Assembly (NCBI GenBank): GCA_009912235.1
Contig: WNDS01000001.1
Span: 930,001-994,000, forward strand
Length of the DNA stretch: 64,000 nucleotides
Reading direction: 5' to 3'
Origin: Stenotrophomonas maltophilia
GTDB lineage: Bacteria > Pseudomonadota > Gammaproteobacteria > Xanthomonadales > Xanthomonadaceae
Shown: positions 58,832-64,000 of the stretch, piece after piece
Layout: each line of letters starts with the position of its first letter
How positions within the stretch are numbered: position 1 is the first letter of the stretch
Notes under the pieces: generated by a model
What the model was told of the DNA's origin: nothing
Database searches by the model: none
What the model saw: only the letters and a program-made list of their open reading frames with translations
Translations under genes and position numbers: made by a program

Positions 58832-60843
58832 TACTTCTTCTTCCGGCCAATGCAGAACGATTCGGTGCGGCGAAGGACGAAATCAACGTCCTGGAACACG
58901 ATCAGACGAACACCGCCCGACAGCGCCAAAGCCGCCGTGTCCACGGTCAGTTCCAGACCGCCGCACAAGCCAACTACCAGGTCATTCCAGTTGCCGAAGA
59001 AGGTATCGCCTGCGCCAATCTGGTTGGTGATATCCACCCCGTAGCCATTGATCGTGTTGTTCGGCTCCCACAAGGTGCCAGAACCTGCCGCCTGGAACTT
59101 CAGCGCGGTCTTGGCGTGGCCGCGCAGGCTGGCGTTGCCGATGAACCGCATCGAATCAACATCCGCATTGTCCAGCGCGATCTTGGTTTCCATGCCGACC
59201 GCTTCTTCGTAGGTCGGATACTGGCCCGCCAAGGCTACCTGGCCAATGCCGTCATAGTTGGCCAAGCCGCGCGGCTGGTACTCACTGCCGCTGCCGTAGA
59301 AGCCTGCCTTGTCGATGGTCAGCGCAAGCGCAATGGACAGGTCATGGCGCAGCATCGCTTCGGCATCCATGCTCGACTGCTTCAGCAGACGGCGCGTTAC
59401 ATCCGAGTGTGCAGCAACCGTCTTGGGCTTGAGTGACACCATACCCAGGCTGATGCCAGTCTCCGGCGCATCATCGCCCTCGCCGATCCAGTAGCCCGTC
59501 GCGCCACCGGTCTGCTTCGGGATGTCCACGTTGCCGACTAGGCCGCCCAAGGTGCGGGCGCGGCGCAGGAGGATGGCGCGGTTGCGCAGCAGGTCAATGA
59601 ACGATCCGGCCTGAAGCGTGGTATCTACCAAGATGCCGCCATTGCCATTTGCATGGGCATTGGTGCTGAATGCGCCGCCGCTGAAATCTCCGCCGACAGA
59701 GCGGCGCAGCACTTCATTTGGCACCACAAAGCGCTCACCGCTACGGCCATACCGCTCTGCCGCAGCCTCCGAGGCACGAAACTCCATGCCTGCCGCGTCT
59801 CGAAGCGAGCGGTTGCCCGGCTCAGCGAGGGCGCGCGCAACCCGCATGATCGAATACTCGCTGACCTCGCGCTGGCTCAGGCCAATGTCAGCGCCAGCGC
59901 CCTGCTCCGAAAGCGGCACCGCCATACGCTTGTCCACCGAATCAAGGAGATGCTGCTGGAACTCAGCCACAGAACGGCCCTCACGGATCGCAGTGGCCGC
60001 CATGGCCGCGCCATCCGGCACGCCACGAGCAAAGCGCTCGGCTAGCGCGGTAATCTCGCTGACGCGGGAGCGCTCAGCAGACAGGCCGCTCTGGGTCGCC
60101 TGGCGCTGCGCCTCACCGGCCCGCTCAATCACCTCGATCTCGTCGGTGATGTTGCCTTCTGCGTCCACATTGGCCCGGACAAGATCGCCGGTGGCATTGC
60201 GTAGAATTTTTTCCATTGTCTTTTCAGTCCGGGGTGCGGGATTGGGTTTTGTAGCTCTCGTATGTAGAGTTTCATCGGCAATGGGGGCCGGTTCCATCTG
60301 CGGAATTTCCACCCCGCGCCCAATGCCTGTCGACGTATCAGCAGGCACGCTGACGATGCTGATCTCGTACGGCTCCCAATCGATCACCAGCCATCGCTCA
60401 CTGCCGTCTGGCAAGGTCGATAGCTCCATGTCGTGGATCACATAGCCCACCGAAACGTGGCGCTTGATCTTGTTCTTTACGTCCTGCCAAAGCTCCTCAG
60501 CAGCCTGCGAGGTGCCAAACCGGATGTCTGCCCGGCCCTTGCGGTCAGCATCAATCCGCGCAGATTCAACCACCCCGCGCTGGTCGCTCAGATTGTGGTT
60601 CCACAGCAGCGCCGCACCATCTGACAGCCTGCCAAGGCGAACATGCCCAGCCTCATGCGACAAAACCTCCGCGCCCCACCACCGGCTCACCGGAGCCTCA
60701 CTACTGAAGGCAAGCTCCACAGTGCGCGAGGACTCATCAATGCCGACCACCTCCGCCGGACGGCGAATCGCGCCCCCTTCGGAGCGCTTCTGGATTTGCT
60801 CCAGCCGCGTGGCGGCAACAGACTTATTGGCCTTCGCTTTCAT
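58831..60843 (-). CDS. HK97-type prohead protease fused to major capsid protein
   Basis: A 670-residue fusion. The N-terminal domain (about 20-180) is a prohead protease with catalytic His in LLWNHNLSDQRG and Ser in RHVSVGYVIHD. A linker (RGVEIPQMEPAPIADE) contains a copy of the junction repeat. From about MEKILRNATGD (near 220) the delta/scaffold-like helical segment and the HK97-fold capsid follow (LRRARTLGGLVGNVDIPKQTG; IGEGDDAPETGISLGMVSLKP; LKQSSMDAEAMLRHDLSIAL). ATG 60843 is chosen because GGAGGT lies eight bases before it. The protease would cut the fusion during maturation. Confidence 0.9.
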   Translation of the reverse strand: MKAKANKSVAATRLEQIQKRSEGGAIRRPAEVVGIDESSRTVELAFSSEAPVSRWWGAEVLSHEAGHVRLGRLSDGAALLWNHNLSDQRGVVESARIDADRKGRADIRFGTSQAAEELWQDVKNKIKRHVSVGYVIHDMELSTLPDGSERWLVIDWEPYEISIVSVPADTSTGIGRGVEIPQMEPAPIADETLHTRATKPNPAPRTEKTMEKILRNATGDLVRANVDAEGNITDEIEVIERAGEAQRQATQSGLSAERSRVSEITALAERFARGVPDGAAMAATAIREGRSVAEFQQHLLDSVDKRMAVPLSEQGAGADIGLSQREVSEYSIMRVARALAEPGNRSLRDAAGMEFRASEAAAERYGRSGERFVVPNEVLRRSVGGDFSGGAFSTNAHANGNGGILVDTTLQAGSFIDLLRNRAILLRRARTLGGLVGNVDIPKQTGGATGYWIGEGDDAPETGISLGMVSLKPKTVAAHSDVTRRLLKQSSMDAEAMLRHDLSIALALTIDKAGFYGSGSEYQPRGLANYDGIGQVALAGQYPTYEEAVGMETKIALDNADVDSMRFIGNASLRGHAKTALKFQAAGSGTLWEPNNTINGYGVDITNQIGAGDTFFGNWNDLVVGLCGGLELTVDTAALALSGGVRLIVFQDVDFVLRRTESFCIGRKKK
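60294..60312 (-). repeat. 17-bp junction repeat, copy 3 (protease-capsid linker)
   Basis: GGAAATTCCGCAGATGG preceded by GT (minus strand). It is in frame and encodes VEIPQM exactly between the protease and capsid domains. Confidence 0.9.
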
Positions 60844-62380
60844 CTTGCTTACCTCCATTTGGGTCATCTGTTCCAGTCAGCTTCTGACCCATAGCCATCA
60901 TGATTAGCGCCTCATCAATCCCGGCAGCACGCATAGCGGCGATGTCATCGCCGATCTCCTGCCAAACTTTGGCCGGATCGCCGCCAGCCTCACGAATAAG
61001 CGCGCCGGGCGATGCCAACAGATTGTTCTTCCTGCCCTGCGCCGCCTTCATATCCGCATTGGGGTCGATCCACTCCCAGCGCCTGCCCTGGAACTCGTAG
61101 TCCGAATACTGTTCGATGCGTGATGCCGGAAGCGGCGCCCCATCTTCACGCTTGACCATGCCGCGCAGCATCGCCTGCTCCAACCACGCATCGTTGACCG
61201 GCTCGGCAAGCTCCTCCACCAGCCATTCCTGCATTTCCTTGAAATGCTCGCGCTCATCAAGCGTGCCTTGCCGAATGCTGCTGAAATTTACGCTCTCAAG
61301 GTCGCCCGACAGTGTGTGGTAGCTGACACCGCCACCGGCTGCAAAGCTATGCAGCATCTGCTTGATAAAAGCTGCAAATTCGCCTGACGGATAGGTCGGG
61401 TCGAATTTATGCAACGTCGCACCGTTGGGCCCGTACAGGAATGTGCCAGGATCTGCAGTAATCTCAGGAAGCGCATCGCGTTCCTTGAAGTCGTTGCATT
61501 CCGGGCCATTCCCTTCATCGAAGGTGAAGATGCTCATCTTTGCCGCGCCAATACGCGCATTAATGATCGCCGCATCTTCGTACGATCCCATCTGCTTTAG
61601 CCTAAACAGGCCGGTCGATAGCCACGGCAAGCCGCGCTTCTGCCCGGAAATCTCCACCCTGAAGCCGTGAATGATCTCCTCGGCCGCAATGCGAATGAAA
61701 GACCGCCCCGCATAGGTGTAGGCGTTCCAGGACTTGCTCGGCGATTGATCGACGAAGTGATAGGCCACCGGACGGCCATTGCGGCTGAACTCGATCCCGT
61801 GCCGGATAAACCCGCCCTCAGCCAAGTCGAACCGGTCATAGTCCACTGGGCAGCGAACCGGGTCGATCACACCAAGCTGGAAACCATACTTGCCAGCATC
61901 CTTGCCCACATACTTGCGGAGCATGAATTCGCCGTCGGTGATGGCCGATTGTATGCAGTGATTCTGAAATCCGCGCCACGACAGTTTGCCAGACACGTCG
62001 CAATTGCCACGACGGGACCACTCGGCAAATGCTCGCTCAATGGCCCGCTTGGCCTTGGCGTCACTCTTGCCCTTGGCCGTTTGCGCCTTCGACTGATACA
62101 CCAGCCCTGATGAGCCGACGATATTCTGACGACAGATTCGTGCGTATGCCTTGAAATAGTCGTTGTTGAACAGCTGTTCGCGAGAGCGGGCCACCAGAAT
62201 TCGCTGGTACCTGTACACAATCCAGTCCGCAGGCACCGGATGGGTGCCCCAATCCCCCGTAAGCCGGTTGGAGTCGCCCGACTGGAACAGCATGCGTACC
62301 GCATTGGCGATGGGGTGGCGACCTGCCGGACGAACTGCGCCAAGCTGCTTGCGTCGCAAAAATTGCGGGATCAGGTTCAT
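60824..62380 (-). CDS. Portal protein, lambda gpB family
   Basis: A 518-residue portal protein forming the dodecameric DNA gate of the head. Family features: YARICRQNIVGSSGLVYQS, RCPVDYDRFD (after GVIDP), EIIHGFRVEISGQKRGLPWL, GGGVSYHTLSGDLESVNFSS and RQGTLDEREHFKEMQ. It overlaps the protease-capsid gene by 20 bases. Confidence 0.93.
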   Translation of the reverse strand: MNLIPQFLRRKQLGAVRPAGRHPIANAVRMLFQSGDSNRLTGDWGTHPVPADWIVYRYQRILVARSREQLFNNDYFKAYARICRQNIVGSSGLVYQSKAQTAKGKSDAKAKRAIERAFAEWSRRGNCDVSGKLSWRGFQNHCIQSAITDGEFMLRKYVGKDAGKYGFQLGVIDPVRCPVDYDRFDLAEGGFIRHGIEFSRNGRPVAYHFVDQSPSKSWNAYTYAGRSFIRIAAEEIIHGFRVEISGQKRGLPWLSTGLFRLKQMGSYEDAAIINARIGAAKMSIFTFDEGNGPECNDFKERDALPEITADPGTFLYGPNGATLHKFDPTYPSGEFAAFIKQMLHSFAAGGGVSYHTLSGDLESVNFSSIRQGTLDEREHFKEMQEWLVEELAEPVNDAWLEQAMLRGMVKREDGAPLPASRIEQYSDYEFQGRRWEWIDPNADMKAAQGRKNNLLASPGALIREAGGDPAKVWQEIGDDIAAMRAAGIDEALIMMAMGQKLTGTDDPNGGKQDESEGQ

Positions 62381-62383
62381 GGG

Positions 62384-62921
62384 TCAGCGTACCGGGCCAA
62401 TGCCAACGCGAATATCACCCCACCGCATCCGACCGCCCGCGCAGCACTCCTGCAACACCTTCTGCGCATAGAACGCGCGCAGCTTCAGCAGGTCGGAAAT
62501 GCTGGTTCGGTACAGTTCGCGGTTGTTGATCCGATACCGCTCCTGATCCAGCGTTGCGCGCTTTGCCAGTACTGCCTCGATGGCATCAAGCGCCTTGCGG
62601 TACTCGCTGCGGGCATCGTATCCGGCCACGGTCGAGACCAAATCGGGCAGCACCGTGAGCCGAGACCCGGCCAACTGGATGGCATCAGCCCCCTTGCTGG
62701 CGCGGATCGTGTAGACGTACTCACCCGGCAGCCAGCCGCGCGTCTGCTCAGCCGATGCGGCGAACAAAAGCTCGCCCCCCCTCAACCGAGGCCGGTATAT
62801 TCACCGCCGATGGCCCGCGCAGATGCAGTACCACCGACCAGCCCTCGCAATAGGCGTCAAATCGCGCTTTTGCCGCGAAATTCACGCCTGCGCTCACTGA
62901 TTTCGGAATGATCTCACTCAC
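62384..62921 (-). CDS. Small protein between terminase and portal (gpW position), with a frameshift
   Basis: The expected protein has about 178 residues. A GTG start at 62921 shares a base with the terminase stop (TAGTG). The first part (SEIIPKSVSAGVNF; YCEGWSVVLHL) and the second part (LLFAASAEQTRGWLPGEYVY; ALDAIEAVLAKRATLDQERYRINNRELYRTS) are in different frames, joined at a C7 run (62775-62781) where six would give continuous PASVEGGELLF. The C-terminal helical part resembles head-tail joining proteins encoded between terminase and portal in lambda-like heads. Function inferred from position. Confidence 0.7.
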
Positions 62922-64000
62922 TATTTCCAGCCCGTAACCCAGTTCTTTTTCACACCAGGCCGACCCGCCTGCGCAGGCCTGCGTATAGGCGCAGTCTGCT
63001 TTGATGGCTCAGGCGTAGCCATCTGCGGAATTTCCACATTTTCAGCCCGCAACGCAGGCTCAGTCGGGCCCTCGCCACCACGCGCCATGTAGCTTGCCAG
63101 CCGCTCGGCCAGCCTATTGAACGAGGGGGCCATGATCTTCAACGCCGCCAGTGCATAGTTTCGGCAGTCCAGCGCCTCATTTCTGGCCTTGTCCGGCTTG
63201 TGCCACTCCCGCACCGGCTGCCCCTTCACGTAGCGCACCACCAGCCGCTCTGCCGTCACCTGCCGCGCCCAACCTTCAAGGTCATAGCGGTCTGACGGCA
63301 AGTGGCAGTAGCCGGGGCCGGGCGCCTCATTGGCAAGCCTGCGCATCGTCATCAGCTTGGCCTCATCCACACCGACCAGGTACAGGTCAACGTTTCTCAG
63401 CCGCTTGCCAGACTGCTTTTTCATGCCTTTTTCGACAACAGGGCGACCCCAGCCACCCACGCCCTTGATGCCAAAAAGACGACGCCCCGTGCGACCCTTC
63501 AAGTATTCATAGGCCCGCTGCGTATAGCCGCTGGTGCCACCCGTATCCAGACAAGCCGCCTGAATCCGCATGCGCATCCCACTCTCGTGCCGGAATTCAC
63601 CCGCCAGCACATCGTCCAGGTCCTGCCATACGTCATCCATCATCGGGTCGCCGTGCAGAATCTGATAGCCCAAAGACCACGATTCCTCACCCGCGCCCCA
63701 ACCGACAATTTCAAGCTCCAGACGGTCAGACTGCATGTCCACGCCAGCGGTGATATACAGCACACCCATTGGCGCATCGGCCGGGTACACCTCGCCTCGC
63801 GACAGCAGGCCTGTCGGGTCAACGCGGTCACCCTTGATCTCGTATGTCTGTGCAAGGCAGACATTGACGAAGGTCTGGATGTCATCGGTACGCAGCTTGT
63901 CCAGGTAGTCACGCACGATGCCCGAGAGTCGCCGGAACAGACTGTATGCCTCCCACAGGTGGTAGCTGGCATGCCCATTGAATGGCTTGCTCGCCACCCA
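62921..64000 (-). CDS. Terminase large subunit, lambda gpA family (5' end beyond the window)
   Basis: The C-terminal part (about 360 residues) of a GpA-type DNA-packaging motor and nuclease. The nuclease-domain motifs are visible: ITAGVDMQSDRLELEIVGWG, the acidic CLDTGGTSGYTQ, FGIKGVGGWGRPV and CHLPSDRYDLEGWARQ. The very C-terminus (ENVEIPQMATPEPSKQ, then a basic tail) contains the fourth junction repeat. The ATPase half lies outside the window; the frame is open to base 64000. Confidence 0.92.
   Translation of the reverse strand, partial: WVASKPFNGHASYHLWEAYSLFRRLSGIVRDYLDKLRTDDIQTFVNVCLAQTYEIKGDRVDPTGLLSRGEVYPADAPMGVLYITAGVDMQSDRLELEIVGWGAGEESWSLGYQILHGDPMMDDVWQDLDDVLAGEFRHESGMRMRIQAACLDTGGTSGYTQRAYEYLKGRTGRRLFGIKGVGGWGRPVVEKGMKKQSGKRLRNVDLYLVGVDEAKLMTMRRLANEAPGPGYCHLPSDRYDLEGWARQVTAERLVVRYVKGQPVREWHKPDKARNEALDCRNYALAALKIMAPSFNRLAERLASYMARGGEGPTEPALRAENVEIPQMATPEPSKQTAPIRRPAQAGRPGVKKNWVTGWK
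63019..63037 (-). repeat. 17-bp junction repeat, copy 4 (terminase C-terminal tail)
   Basis: GGAAATTCCGCAGATGG preceded by GT (minus strand). In frame, encoding VEIPQM about 35 residues before the terminase stop, where the conserved domain has ended. Confidence 0.9.

Larger units (their letters stand above)
41202..64000. mobile_element. Prophage with lambda-type head and P2-type tail, integrated at tRNA-Lys (one end only)
   Basis: Bounded at 41.2 kb by the tRNA-Lys fragment. The outermost 4.7 kb holds degraded mobile DNA and a YfhO-like gene. From 46.0 kb all genes are late genes on the minus strand, in the order (reading 5' to 3') terminase, joining protein, portal, protease-capsid, joining proteins, V, W, J, I, fibre, FI, FII, E/E', T, U, X, D. 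Genes for integration, regulation, lysis and the small terminase are not in the window. Confidence 0.85.

Overview
The window looks like a chromosomal segment of a high-GC gammaproteobacterium of the Xanthomonadaceae, most probably Stenotrophomonas. Evidence is the pilG-pilH-pilI-pilJ-pilL cluster next to gshB and tonB, a copLAB copper operon, GTAG-headed REP palindromes of the SMAG type and large hairpin repeats between genes. The assignment is an inference from gene content; no database was searched.

Layout. 1-7.5 kb (minus strand): the Pil-Chp chemotaxis-like operon for type IV pili (pilG, pilH, pilI, pilJ and the N-terminal half of pilL/chpA, which leaves the window and carries a frameshift). 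7.7-9.5 kb: gshB and tonB. 9.5-10.1 kb: repeat-rich spacer. 10-16 kb (minus): tsaB, a YoaA/DinG-type Fe-S helicase, a TPR lipoprotein and PBP1B (mrcB). 16-24.6 kb: a two-domain glycosyltransferase, a TPR membrane protein, relA, an orphan pgaC-pgaD pair and a small secreted protein. 24.6-31.7 kb: hrpA, dps, a second repeat-rich spacer and recQ. 31.8-35.1 kb: copLAB with a broken copB. 35-41 kb: a GNAT acetyltransferase, a CPBP membrane protease, a single-domain response regulator, three alpha/beta hydrolases (two broken by in-frame stops) and a VOC protein.

From 41.2 kb to the end lies an integrated element. It starts with a 3' fragment of a lysine tRNA (TTT anticodon), the expected distal attachment site, followed by a graveyard (degraded gene, TnpB 3' end, lipase fragment, a complete but inactivated IS3-family element) and a broken YfhO-like membrane protein gene. 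Then comes a prophage late region on the minus strand: lambda-type head genes (GpA terminase, GpB portal, protease fused to major capsid, FII- and Z-like joining proteins) joined to a P2-type contractile tail (V, W, J, I, fibre, FI, FII, E/E', T, U, X, D). Integrase, lysis and early genes must lie beyond 64 kb.

Three things stand out. A 17-bp sequence occurs four times in the prophage, each time at a gene or domain junction. Intergenic hairpin elements of about 100 bp share a core but have stem arms that differ from copy to copy while staying self-complementary. Two unrelated virion proteins share the same GxGY-type repeats. The window also has at least five single-base indels in runs of six to nine G/C and six in-frame stop codons inside otherwise intact genes. 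This points to sequence errors, unusual decay or (less likely) phase variation, and should be settled before any of these genes is called lost.
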